A DNA stretch of 64,000 nt from positions 7,797,192-7,861,191 of the forward strand of contig WARS01000014.1 in NCBI GenBank assembly GCA_008933995.1. The letters are read 5' to 3'. This stretch comes from Datnioides undecimradiatus (lineage: Eukaryota; Chordata; Actinopteri; Lobotiformes; Datnioididae). The notes below the pieces were generated by a model that had not been told where the DNA came from, ran no database searches, and saw only the letters and a list, made by a program, of their open reading frames with translations. The first letter of the stretch is position 1, and each line of letters begins with the position of its first letter. The position numbers were made by a program, and so were the translations under genes. Of the stretch, positions 36,265-47,679 are shown one piece after another.

Positions 36265-36299
<35 letters not shown>
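36265..36299. repeat. (TG)n microsatellite
   Basis: About 17 uninterrupted TG units. Confidence 0.97.
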
Positions 36300-36302
<3 letters not shown>

Positions 36303-38428
36303 CCCTTCCAAACCAAAGTGAGTCAAACACCTTGCCTAATCATGTCTATTTTCTGTTGTACTCCTGTCACTTGATACAAGCTTTCCCTTTATTTCTGAGA
36401 ATGGCACTTTGTGCACGCATCTATACGTATGACTGTATTTAAATAATCTTACTGAGCAACTGTTACTGACAGAAGATCACCATTTCTGCTGGTTGTGGGC
36501 CACAAAAAGTCATTCTTTTAAGCCAAGATGCTCCACTTAAAACAAATGTTTTTACTGTAGGGTCAATGATTGAAACACCTTCCAGTGTCTGATGTCAGCA
36601 AGACCATCATGTTTTCCAAGTTGTGTTTGACACACACTTACCAGTAATAAATAAGTGTAATGTAGAGGCCACTTTGATCTGACGTATTTTAAAAGAAGAG
36701 AGGCAGAGAAATACAGGAGTGGGCGAAACAGTAAAAGAAAGTGAGTAGGTGTGAAAACCCTGCGTATAATACTACACCTAGCGAGCCTGTGCAATAAAAC
36801 TGTTCAAACCTGCAAATGAACAGTGCAGAATAATTGCCTGGGTTGAGGTCCATGAGTTTGATCCCACTTACTCCTGGAACTACAATCACTCCTGGGATTT
36901 ATATAACACAGAGAAAACACCCTGCTTCACCTTAATGTTCACCAGCTCCACCACCTGAAGTCCAGAATTACCAAAGCAATCAGCCACAACTGAGAATATG
37001 CTGAAAATAACCGAAGACTAGCATGGTAACATATTAAAATCACAGAATTATTGTGTTTATTATGTTTATCCGAACTCTACTGTAGCAAAAAAAATGACAA
37101 GGAAGTGCTTCAACAGTAGGACAACCTAAACCAATTATAAAGTAATTAGCCATGATTTAATTGTAGCTATATTTAAATTAACACAAAGTATTCTGCTGTT
37201 ACAATTGTTTTGGGTTTTTTTTAATTTGATGTTCATTCAATAATTGTCAGCGACTGGAGGGAAATTGGATGTTTCCTCCATACTATGAAATATGTAGGAG
37301 GAACCTGCAGGATGCTGAGAGTTTAAAATCCCCATCAGACTCTACAAAGCTCAGCAAAAGATGAAAAGTTGAGAGTTGTGAACAAAAGCTTGACTGAAAG
37401 ATTTCAAACGCTTTATTCCCAGCGATGTCAGCAAAAAAAAAAAAAAACCTTGCACGGGTCAAAAGTGTAAAACTAAAGGCTAGAGAGGCTGACTGCTCCT
37501 GATGATTAGAGGGTGAGCTGGCAACAATCCTTAGGATTGACCGTCGGTGCGCTCCCCGAGTCACCTCAGGTAAGTGGAGTCAATCTCTTTCAACTCACAT
37601 TCTACTAATTTGCAGCTCAGTATCTGCAGTTCAGGCATGTTTGAGCAAAGCATTTCAACACAAGCTGTTGTAGCAGTGTTGCAGTAGCCCCAACATCCAA
37701 GTGATGTGATTTAACATGTGTTTTTATTGTGGAACAATACTCTGGATACAGTTTTAGATAATCAAAGCTCAAACCTCCTATTTGCATCAGCTTCCATCTT
37801 CCACTTCTGTTGCAATGAACTGACCCTATCTTCAAATGTAGTTTTACAAGCAATATTTTAATTCCATTGTGGCGTGGTGTGTGGGAGGATGTTACTCTTG
37901 CTTCACACTGTCTTCACTAACTGCTAAAATGAAAAGGCGGAGGGAATTATTGCAGTCATAGACCATGATGAGTCACAGCATTAATGAACAAACATTAGCA
38001 AACCATTGCTGTGATATAAAAGTGTTGGCTTGTTTCATGAAACGGTGCTGAAATGCTTAAAAATGTACAAAAAAAATATGTTGAACTTTTAAAAATTTCA
38101 AATTATTTGTGTGGTCACAGTTCACAATGTTCATGTAAATTTATAGTTGTGTGGGTTACAGTGTGGCTGTGGACTATAAATGTAGTCCCCTGTTGAGACG
38201 CCATAGTTGACACAGTCCACCTCCCGCAGCCAGACCCCCAGAATTCCTTGTCTCATGTGTAAATCCAGGTTTAAACCACTTCAGCACTCACTAAAAATGA
38301 CTCTTAACCAAAGGTCACAGCCTAAAGGTTTTCACCAAAACATCCTCTGGGAACAATGAATTATGTATTATGCAAATGCAAATCCTAGTCAAAAGATTAA
38401 CTGCCACTTAAAGTCAGAATAGTTAAAT
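36300..38428. other. Unassigned non-coding DNA; overlapping octamers at its end
   Basis: No gene is recognised. ATTTGCAT lies at 37780-37787. At 38370-38383, ATGCAAATGCAAAT gives two octamers that share two bases. Confidence 0.35.
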
Positions 38429-38690
38429 AAAAACCAAAAAATGTCAACGAGGTGCTAGTGGAAAAGCCAAAGGTTTGACATAGTCCAAAGGATAGATCAT
38501 CTGGAAACTATGAACATATCAGAAAACTATATTGCCAGTTCATCATCAACTAACCAATTAATGCTGATAATCAATAAATGCTGAGCTGGAGAAAAATTCT
38601 GTGAATCTCTGAAGTCAGGATCTATCCTCTGGGGACGATGACAGCTTTCCACAATTTCATGGCAATCCATCTTATTGCCATGGTGCTGGC
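38429..38690 (+). mobile_element. Dispersed fish repeat A, middle units
   Basis: AATGTCAACGAGGTGCTAGT, then GATAGATCATCTGGAAACTA, and 150 bp later GGATCTATCCTCTGGGGACG and TTTCATGGCAATCCAT. These are the repeated words of repeat A: CTCATGGTGGCGCTAG, GGATTCATCCTCTGGGGACC and TTTCATGGCAATCCATCCAA. Two successive internal units are present, separated by sequence that no longer aligns. Confidence 0.65.
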
Positions 38691-38889
38691 ATGACTAAAA
38701 ACTCCATACATGTTCTATACTGCCAACCCTTTCTAATTACACTTTCACAACGCTTTATACTCATAAAAACAATGTTAATGTAGACATTAACACTTTTTTT
38801 CTCGTGAAGTTAGAATTAACGAGGTATAGAGAACAACTGCTGTCATACTCTACAGTTCTTTTTCTAATCATTTTCATACTTAGCTGAAA
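38691..38889. other. Unassigned non-coding DNA
   Basis: Nothing is recognised. Confidence 0.4.
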
Positions 38890-39140
38890 AACTTATTTTG
38901 GTCCCCTCACAAATTGATGTCATGAACTCTGAATCCTTCAAACCCATTCAAATACACACCATACTTGCATGGAGGTCAAGTGTCAATCTGACAATCCTTG
39001 CTTAATTCCCTAAATTGCATCTTTTAATAGAAACACGCTGAAATGCCCTTAGTTACTGGGAATCCAATTAGAAATGTATTAGCAGCCTCTATTATCATGC
39101 ATGATTCCCAGTTTAGCTGTGGGAAGAATGTAATATCCTT
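38890..39140. promoter_or_regulatory. Candidate regulatory block
   Basis: High-complexity, AT-leaning sequence with CTTAATTCC (39000), CCAATTAGAAATGTATTAG (39063-39081) and TCATGCATGA (39094-39103, a perfect 10-bp palindrome). No repeat signature is seen. Function is inferred from composition and is weakly supported. Confidence 0.28.
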
Positions 39141-39927
39141 CCTTCCTTCATGCAGATCTACAGTAAATCAAAAAGTTTGTAATAACTTTTTTTTGTTTCT
39201 TGTTCTTTAATAAGCAAGCCCCACTGTTGGTTAGAGAGAGAAAACATAATTATATTAAAGGGATAGGTTGTGTTGCGTGAGCTCCATGCAGCCGTGGACA
39301 GGTTAGCAGCAAAGCAGATTCTGGTTCAAATAAAAAAAAAAAATTCAGCTTCACTTTTTTCCTACTTGAATATTATACATGAATATTTTTAACCCTTCAC
39401 CTTGCTGTCAAACAGCCCTTACCCACAGGAAACCAAAGCCATTACATCGCATCCATGCTCTCTTCAAATCCACTAGCCTCTTTTGATAAAAACAGTAATT
39501 TGTAATTCTGTGTGAATACGCTTGCTGTTGAAAAGTTGTCGCAAAACTGCACTGCTGGCTTTAAAAGTTGAATAGTATCAATTATGTATGAAAGATGTGA
39601 AATCCCTTAAGGTTGTCAGGAAGCTGGTGCTAAACTGAAGCGCTCCAACACATGAAAGTTACACAGTAGCACAAACAAACTAACCAATCGATGGCCTCTC
39701 GTGTCCTGCAAGGTAAAATGACTTTTTATTAAAAGGAGGCTGGTGGATTTGAGGAGGGCATGGACAGATGCCGTTTTCTATCAGAAATGGGTGTCTGACG
39801 GCAAGATAAAGCAGTGAAAACAGTGTAAAGACGGCACATGCTGAAGCTGATGTCTGTGGCTAAAGCACATTTTTTTGCTTGCCCCATCCACAACAGTGCA
39901 TTGCTTAGCTTCCTGCACCAGGACCCC
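39141..39927. other. Unassigned non-coding DNA
   Basis: No gene or named repeat is recognised; the 39410-39700 part is of high complexity. Confidence 0.3.
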
Positions 39928-39948
39928 TGCTGCTGCTGCTGCTGCTGC
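39928..39948. repeat. (TGC)7 trinucleotide repeat
   Basis: Seven uninterrupted CTG/TGC units; no coding frame around it is recognised. Confidence 0.93.
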
Positions 39949-40439
39949 CCACCATCTACTGTAGGTAATACAGTGACTATGGATAAGCGCTTTATACAAA
40001 CCCCACCTAAAAAAACCCTTTAAATCCCTTTAAAAGTGATCAGCTATCAGACAGTTCGGACTTCCCTGTTGGTACAGCGTAGTTTAAAGGATTAAATAGT
40101 TCAGTACAATCATTTAAATACTTACAGAAATGTGCAGGATATATTGTTGTATGCTTAAATATACCCCAAGAAACTAAATATAAGTAAAATCAAGTTGACC
40201 AAACATTACAGTGTATCTCTTAGCAGATGGAGTTTAAAATTAATAATTGCTCTGAGAGACAAACTACTATTTATGTAACAGCTAGAACCCCTGAGTTTTT
40301 GTACTTCCCGTTTATAAATACAGGACAATAAAGTGTATACACATTGCAAAATTCTCATATACATGCATTTAGTGGAGCGGACTAACAGAGAAGGGAACCA
40401 GATTAGCAGAGTCACACAGGGACAAAGAAAACACAAGAT
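39949..40439. other. Unassigned non-coding DNA
   Basis: Nothing is recognised. Confidence 0.4.
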
Positions 40440-41175
40440 GACGACATTCTGAACAGTCAGAGTCCACGGCGATAACCAAGATGGATCATTTCTGCGACCC
40501 GCTCAAACGACCCGTAAGCGACACAGGAAGCGCCTTGCGATGACGCCACGTGTGATGTCAAACAAGTTCAGAGGACTATACAAGGGAAACGTTTCGGTCT
40601 CTAAACAAGTCAGCAATGATAATTCAAAGAAAACAAACGTTCAGTGATGAAACACAGAACCATCCTTGCTGTTCCCGACATATTCTTACTTTAGCCCTCT
40701 CTTGCCTTTGAAGTTCAACAGTACGAATATCACCTAAAGGTGCATTTTAACAGCAGACTGACCAGAAACCAGTTAGTTTATAATTGAAAGCTTTGTTTCA
40801 TCATCCAATTACTATACAGAGGGGAATAAGCGTCTCGGAATTGTTTGGCATTTAGCAAAAACTTTGATGCAGAGAACCTCCTATCAATCGCCTTTTGTTG
40901 TCTAGCTGTCTGTGTCAATCCTGCTCGCTGAAGATAATAAGGCTATGTGTCATGGTCATGTTGACGAGACGGACCTGACGAAAATCCATCATGGAGTAAA
41001 AGGCGCCTGATGTTCAATGAAGATATGAATGCAGTAGTTGTGTACAGGTTCATCACCAACCAAGTCTAACATTGACCTTCGAAATGATGAATGTACATTT
41101 GATCCAAACAATGCATGATTTATGTCTAACACACACACTCCTGACAAGACCTTTTATACCAAAGTGACGTAAAAG
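40440..41175. promoter_or_regulatory. Candidate regulatory block with E-box and CRE-like site
   Basis: A perfect E-box CACGTG lies at 40547-40552 in a CpG-bearing patch, and a CRE-like TGACGTAA at 41165-41172. The sequence between is of high complexity and repeat-free over about 700 bp. bHLH and CREB/ATF families bind these sites; no more than candidate status is justified. Confidence 0.28.
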
Positions 41176-41394
41176 GGTACCTACTCAGCACAAGTCTACT
41201 GCCATGTTAGCTGCTCTGGAAGGCTGTACTTTGATATGACAGCCCTTCTAATAAGTCACAATGACAGCGCTACCATGGCTACCACGGCTCAACATCTTAT
41301 TTCAGTGTTCATGTGCCAGTTGGCCTAAATGACACAGAGTGCAGCGGAGTCATTTTTGCTGCTGTTTGCTCATAAACTTGAATTAAGTAAAAAA
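41176..41394. other. Unassigned non-coding DNA
   Basis: Nothing is recognised. Confidence 0.4.
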
Positions 41395-41485
41395 GTTGAT
41401 GATAGCGCTTTGTCAAATTTAATGATACTCCATCCAATAGTTATGATATTTCACTAAAAAAAAACCCTAAATGTTAACCGCTCAA
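41395..41485 (+). mobile_element. Dispersed fish repeat A, short piece
   Basis: GATGATAGCGCTTTGTCAAA, then CTCCATCCAATAGTTATGAT, ATTTCACTAAAA and AAATGTTAACC follow the repeat A order: gatggtggcgctag, aatccatccaatagttgttg, catttcactcaaaacca, aatgtcaacct. Confidence 0.6.
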
Positions 41486-42300
41486 TCTCCCAACATCCCT
41501 TACTGCGTTGTAAAAAGTCTTTTTGTCCAACATCTCCATGATTCCCACATGATGGACTATTAGAAAGGTCATATTATTCAAGTGCTGCTTTGCTTTGCTT
41601 TAAAAGACACTTCTTCGCATCTCACTTAATGTTAATCCATTGCTATTATTTCTGACACAGAACAAGCTGTTCTGATGACACATACTATTTATATTTTCTA
41701 ACTGTTCCAAGTCCTGTCATATCACGACGACACCATAGCTTCATTTATCTGCTAATTTCCAACAGCCAGAGTTGAAACTCTGTGATGTAATGTTCTTTTT
41801 ACTCTTTGGTAACATTTTTGAGAACAACTTTTGTTAAAACAATAATGATGAAATCTCATCAATCCTCACTACGCTGTGAACAAATTTACGCTGTCAAATT
41901 TAAGTGAAAGCATATTAGACGTGGAGGTCCTTCAGATATCTGTATAAATAACAGTTGTTTTTTTTTTAACTTAAATCAAGTCAGAATATCCACCGCCACA
42001 TCTGAAAAAAGAGATCAAAAAGGTTCATTTGTAGTTAATTCAACTATATTACTAGTCAACACTAGAGGATTAGAGTGCTTATAATTAGTGTCAGTCTTCT
42101 AATCTATGGATCTATGGATGACAACAAAACAGGCAAGACTTGTATAGCATCTACCCCAACCAGGTGTTGAACCTAGGAACAGTTTGGGGTGTATTGGCCA
42201 CCCATGCAGGGACCATTCCTGCTGATGTGATGTGGTTTTGGCCATGGCATTTACTGGATAGAGTGCCATGAAAACTAAAGACTTTCCAATCAGTCTCAAC
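41486..42300. other. Unassigned non-coding DNA
   Basis: No gene is recognised. The stretch next to 42301 may be part of the same repeat insertion. Confidence 0.35.
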
Positions 42301-42497
42301 TGTACTTTTTGTGTACTGCTAGTTAGCAAATGTTGGCATGCTAACACACTAAACGTGAACAACCTGCTACCTGCTGAAGCATCTGCATTTTCGTTGTGAG
42401 CATGTTAGCATCCCTTTTTTTTAGCTCGAGCCACGGCTGTGCTAATGTACAGCCTGGCAGAGGATGTTAGAATGTCTGTAGACTCTTAGTTATGTTG
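42301..42497 (+). mobile_element. Dispersed fish repeat A, best copy of its 5' part
   Basis: Successive words TAGTTAGCAAATGTTGGCAT, GCTAACACACTAAACGTGAA, GTTGTGAGCATGTTAGCATC, GGCTGTGCTAATGTACAGCC and CTGTAGACTCTTAGTTATGT are diagnostic for this abundant percomorph repeat. A weaker copy of the same part lies at 11585-11730. Coding sequence and terminal repeats are not visible. Confidence 0.75.
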
Positions 42498-42679
42498 ATA
42501 CAGAATAGATAGAGCCAGAGATACTCAATGGTGTTGGATCACATGGTTACTCTTACTGATATGTCCCTTTTATCAACTACCTTGAATACAGATGCATGCA
42601 AATCTCATGGAAAAAGAGAGGATTGGGATTATATGTATGAAAATGTTACTACAGCAGCTCCATTCTCAGGAAATCAGTC
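42498..42679. other. Unassigned DNA between two repeat A pieces
   Basis: Holds an octamer ATGCAAAT at 42596-42603; otherwise nothing is recognised. It may be an insertion into, or diverged part of, repeat A. Confidence 0.35.
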
Positions 42680-42835
42680 AGTCAGTACAAAATATCAGGG
42701 TAATCCATCGTGTAGATGACCAAATGCAAAAGGATCCATCCTCTGGACACCATGAATATATGTACCAGTTTGCTCTATACATTCCAGGGTCAGCTCAGTT
42801 TTCTAATTGAATCTCAAACCTGGACCCCATTCATT
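42680..42835 (+). mobile_element. Dispersed fish repeat A, 3' unit
   Basis: GTACAAAATATCAGGGTAAT, GGATCCATCCTCTGGACACC, ATGAATATATGTACCAG and CTCAAACCTGGACC follow the repeat A units gtacaaaatttcatggcaat, ggattcatcctctggggacc, atgaatgtctgtac and cagtctggacc. It has the same orientation as the piece at 42301 and is probably part of the same insertion. Confidence 0.65.
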
Positions 42836-43079
42836 GTTGTACAGCGCTCAAACTTACTCGTCTTCATGCTTATGCATTTCAATATTTCAATTTTTGAGAA
42901 GACTCCAACTTTCAGAGGACTGAGAATGAAACGAAGCCACCCGTGACACATTAAACCAAATCCATGTCTGACACAGTGCCTGTAGCTCCCTAAGCATAGC
43001 AATTTAGGCATTTGGCTCTGAAAAACCTGGCGAAATAATGTCGCTGCAGCCCCTATTGTGTGACTTCCCAAGAGGCGTC
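42836..43079. other. Unassigned non-coding DNA
   Basis: Nothing is recognised. Confidence 0.4.
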
Positions 43080-43290
43080 ATATTGATGCATTCAGCTGGT
43101 TGTTAAGTGAAGGGGCACAGCGCACACAAAACTGAAACAGTGAATCCACGCATTCACGGAGTCATTGTGAATCAGGTTCTTTCGGCTCATATGCTAAACC
43201 GACGCGTATGGCTGGTGAGCACATTGGCAGTCTGAGCGCTGGGGACAGCAGAGGCAAATGGCATTGTTGCACATGTAAGTTCTGGAGCAT
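43080..43290. promoter_or_regulatory. Candidate regulatory block
   Basis: High-complexity, CpG-bearing, repeat-free sequence between AT-rich neighbours. No single motif decides it; the call rests on composition alone. Confidence 0.2.
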
Positions 43291-44828
43291 TGCAATCAGT
43301 TGTACCTTTTTGTCCAACCATTAAAAAAAAACAAAAAAAAAAGTCACAAATAAGTTTCACGTGTCTCTACTCTGCTGGTTAGGGCATATAAATCCATGCT
43401 GTAGACAAAAATACGTATTAAACTATGCTGTGTCTTTAAGTCACTAGCAATCTGACAGTAGGATAACAAATCTTAAACTAAAACTTTATCCGACCCTAAT
43501 TTTACTGCTACAGGTAAAGAACTTATTATTCTGAACTTCAGGTACTAGCAAATCAAAGTTGTCTTGACCCAAGGATGGAGCTTAAGTTAGGAGACAGTGA
43601 GAGATGGTAACATCTGTCTCCGTATCCAGGTTGTTCTCTGATGCCTGGTTTGATTCACTCCCAGTCCCAACATCAGCAGTCTGTGAGCATAAGAGCTTCG
43701 TTGTCTGCTTCTGCTGTTCATTCTGTCTTGCCCAGGGTCTTTGGCACTCCTGGCAATCTAGTGTTGAATGGCTCGTGGTAAGTGCTGACTCATTGCGTCA
43801 TTAGGACTCTGGCTTGGAGTCCTACTGGTGTGCTTGTGGTGGTTAAGCAGTGTCCATTCTGACCTTGAGTTTGGACAGAACTCTAACCAGCCACTGCTTG
43901 GGCCTCTTGGCCCTGAATGTCCTTAAGTTCCATACACAGCAACACCTGAGCTAACTTCAAATCACCGCTGAGGGTGAACCTGTGTGGAATTCGCTTCTTG
44001 CGTACACACCCAACGTCAAAAGATCTTCAGTAAACAATGTGAAGAAAAAGACGTCAGGCGACTTGACAGCTTTTGACAGCTGATTCCTGTGCAGAGTACA
44101 CAAACTCCGCAGACGCCTTACTACTATTTTTACCTCCCCGGTCCTTTAGAAGGAACACAACTCTTTCGCTGAACTCCCTCTGGCTCATAGACATATATGC
44201 AACCTGAGAAAAACTATGAGGGCGTGGAACCGCTGATGTACAGGGCTTCAAGAGTGATGGAAGTGGAAGAAGGCTTCAGTCAAAACATATGAGGCTGCTT
44301 TGTTGTGAAGTGGAAACATTATGTATACAATGAACTGCATACAGAATACTGAATACATGTATTTACACACTTTAACAAGGGTTGCATTAAAGTCTAACTT
44401 ACACCCTGCCTCTGAGGGAGTAAAACACCTTCTTCTGCTAGCAGGAGTATAATACATCACAGAGCAAACATATAGTAAATATTTCACACAAACTATGCAG
44501 GAAGGAGAAATGGGTGAAAAATAGAAGTTATAAAAATGATATTGTCCCTGGACTTGAGCCTCCATCGATAATTTCAAATCAGCCATTATACTGTCGCGTG
44601 TTCCACAGTATTTGTATCCACCTAACAAATACGGTTTGGCTGGGGTTTGAGCCTTGCATTATGGGGAACCAGGGAGCTTTTTCATCCGAAGCCAGCAGTG
44701 AATTGGGAAGGAGAGGAGAACAGGGGAGAGCTGAGGGTACAGTGAATATTGCCTCTAAAGCCTGAAACATGAATCACTTTAAAAAAGGCCCGCAGAGACA
44801 CAAAGAAATAGCTGCAGCACCAGCATGG
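43291..44828. other. Unassigned non-coding DNA
   Basis: A-rich run at 43322-43342. No gene is recognised. The part 44500-44790 is of high complexity and might be regulatory. Confidence 0.35.
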
Positions 44829-44860
44829 ACACGCACACACACACATACACATACACACAT
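44829..44860. repeat. (CA)n microsatellite, interrupted
   Basis: CA units with two TA interruptions. Confidence 0.9.
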
Positions 44861-45286
44861 GCTAGCACAAAGTATTGGTGGGTGAAATGGCACAATAGAG
44901 GAAAAGAATGACTATGAGAGAGAAAAAGAGCAGCGAGGTTCTCTTTCCGTGTTTTCTTTGGTTCCCTTTTGTACTTTCATCGTTCCTTGCCTTCTGCTCC
45001 TCCCGCTTATTCCTTCCTTCATCTTCCCCACTATCTGTTTCTCTTCCCCGCTCCGTCTCTGCATCACTTCGTATTTCATACACCTCGTACATCCCCCCAG
45101 ATATCATTACAGAGCGCTGAGCGGGACGTAATCTGAGCCACACTTAATAAGGAGTGACGTCTTTAGGAACACGCCGGCACGTAGGAGGGGGGTTTAGGTG
45201 AGGAGGGAGCGCGCCAGAGGGGCCCTTCACACAGCGGGAAGACGGGAAACTGTGGGAGCAGTGAAGAAAAGATGTCCAACAAGGAG
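44861..45286. other. Unassigned DNA with a pyrimidine-rich part
   Basis: 44935-45060 is C/T-rich on the + strand. The part 45120-45250 is CpG-bearing. Confidence 0.35.
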
Positions 45287-45321
45287 AGATAGATGGATAG
45301 ATAGATACATACATAGATAGA
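45287..45321. repeat. (GATA)n-like tetranucleotide repeat
   Basis: GATA, GATG and CATA units in tandem. Confidence 0.9.
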
Positions 45322-47654
45322 CAAGATGCTGTGCGACTGAGAGATGCATGCTATGAGCGGCTAAAGGTCAGATGTTCCTCAGAGCAGATTGTTGAGGACT
45401 TCACAAAGTCCTGAGAATGACATTGAGGCAAGTGAGGAGACAACAGCGACCAAGGAAACAGCAACTGCACCACAGTGTCCATAGCTTGTTTGAACTACTT
45501 TTGGTAATTTGTCCAAGTCTGCAGCGTAACAGTACTTTTACTTGCATATCACATACACCCTCTTTCCATCTCCAATCAAATGTTATAAGAACGGAACATA
45601 ATAGATATCAGGTAGGAAAAATGGGATTGGCATCATACTTTCCATGGCAAAGCCTCTCACAGTCAGTGTGACAGCTGTGACTGCAGCGCTCTGTAGCGCG
45701 GCGTCGCCAGCAGGTCGCCAGGTGTTTGTCAGCCAGGTGAGGCGGATCCTGAGCTTTGATTTTTATCTTTATCTGTGGAAATGCCAGCTTACACACACAG
45801 TCACTTCAGAGTTTGACCTTTAGTGCGCAGGAGGAGAGAAGTGACAATCTCTCCCCCTGCTTGCAAATTCTAAAAAAGTGGCAAGTGTAAAATGTTTGCC
45901 GAAAAACAAATTCTCAGTATCAGTCAGTCTGAAGAGTTTTGAGCTGAATTTGACAACATCTTCCTTCTAAATTCAGACGCTTTTCTCCCAGAAAAAGACA
46001 GAAATAAACAGAATGAGCCTCTCTCGCATTCCGCTCCATCCTCTCCACCTTCGGAAAGTGCGTCAGTCTCCTGTTTCTCTGCTGTGAGGTCCACGGACCC
46101 ACCTCTTCCTCGATGGCACTGACAGTGCTGATCATGTGCGCCGTGTCTTGGCGCTCAAGTCTGGAAGAGGCAGGTCTTGGAGCAGCTCTTTGTGTCCTCT
46201 TACACGTGACTCCTCAAAGGAACAGAGAAGTTTGTTTCTTCTCGCTAAATCTGGCTTTTCTAATGTTGTACTTGCTACATTTACAGCAAGCTCCAGGTTA
46301 CTTCAACAGCATTTATGTGATGATATTTCATTTTCCTACGCATCGAATTATAGTCACTGTTGTTGAATCATTTACTACTGGAAAGAGTTTTCAACTACGT
46401 GTAGCCTGTTTAGTCTTATATCCGCAGATGTCTTTTAGCCTGCGAATCACAAAATGATTGCTTCCCGTGTGAGGCACGCTGCAACTTTTGGAGACAAGCT
46501 AGAAGGATAATATATAATAGGTTTAACAAAACTTCCCCCGGCTGCGGACAGAGCTAGCAAGAAGACGTTGAGTTCGAATTGTCTCGTCAAACTACTTTTT
46601 CAAAGGTCAAGTATGAACCTTTAAGCCAACATGGATGAGAGGTCTCCATGACAACTGAACACATACTTCATCCAGTGGAAGACCTGATATGGTCTACGGC
46701 CTGGGCAGCAAAGCGACCTTTTCCAAAGGTCAACAGGGAACTTTCATGCTCAGTGTGAATCAGGTTCGAATCCATATTTTGTTTTAGTGTTTTTTTTAAA
46801 AAAAAATGTGTTCTGCAGGCTTATATATTACAGGTTAACATTGCAGGGTATGCATGCTATTTTATTTTTTTTTAAAAGCAAAAAGTTTCAGTGTTTGTTG
46901 AAACTAACAGGACATCCAGGCTGGTTTAACATTCTGCCTCAATGGGTCATTTGTTACCCTGTACTGCTCTTTCTACTCCGGGCTATTGTTTATGTTATCC
47001 TTTGCTGTGTTTCACTGAATTATTATGATCCCTGCTACTTCTGGCTGTGTCCTTTGTGTTCTTGGCTACTTTCTGCTGCACCGTCGTCTAAGAAAATCAA
47101 AGCAAAGCATTAAAGCTCCTGAGCGCAGTGACAAGAGAGGCCTAGTACACTGGCCTCTACACCATAAACCGTAATGCTGTCTAGTGGATTATTACTGAGG
47201 AAATAACTGTGCGAGCCTTCTTATAAACCTCTGAGGCACACACTGATCCGATAATAAGTCAGTGAGATGCTACAAGACCCCAAAACAGACAGAGAGGGAT
47301 TGGGAAGTAAGCAGAGAGGAAAGGAGGGAGAGGAGGTTCATTAGCCCTGAAATCTGTGTTAGATTAGTACATAACAAATATGTACATGTCCTGTTAGAGA
47401 ATCCCAGAGAGGGAATGTGGCAACAGAACCGGATAGATTAAAACCTGCGAGGAGCTAATAGCAGCTCAAAGGTAAAGCATTGTGGTTTTCACAGGGGGTT
47501 GGTTTTATGGAGCTGAACAGGTGTCTGCTCGTGTTCTCAGCTGGGACACAAACACACTGAGTGCCATTCTGTGCTTTGCGGGGGTAATGCTGTGCAGCCA
47601 GGCCAGCGGGAACGGAGGCGACTCTTCGGCTGAAACAAGTCGAGCGTGAAGTGG
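45322..47654. other. Unassigned non-coding DNA
   Basis: No gene or named repeat is recognised. A plus-strand frame at 46113-46457 (114 codons) is hydrophobic in places but overlaps another open frame and shows no known domain. Confidence 0.35.
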
Positions 47655-47679
47655 AAAAAAAAAAAAAAAAAAAAAAAAA
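47655..47679. repeat. A25 homopolymer
   Basis: Twenty-five A in a row, with no AATAAA just before it on the + strand. Confidence 0.97.

Noticed and set aside
38043-38052. Half site like REST/NRSF (GGTGCTGAA)
   Set aside because: The second half of the REST element is absent at any usual spacing.
42099-42362. Third copy of SINE-like family C
   Set aside because: A B-box-like word on the minus strand was suggestive, but the A box and the diagnostic GGGCAAG words are missing.
47655-47679. A25 as tail of a processed gene copy
   Set aside because: No AATAAA before it and no recognisable transcript-derived sequence upstream. The same holds for A18 at 27206; at the T-run at 60433 no signal was found on the other strand.
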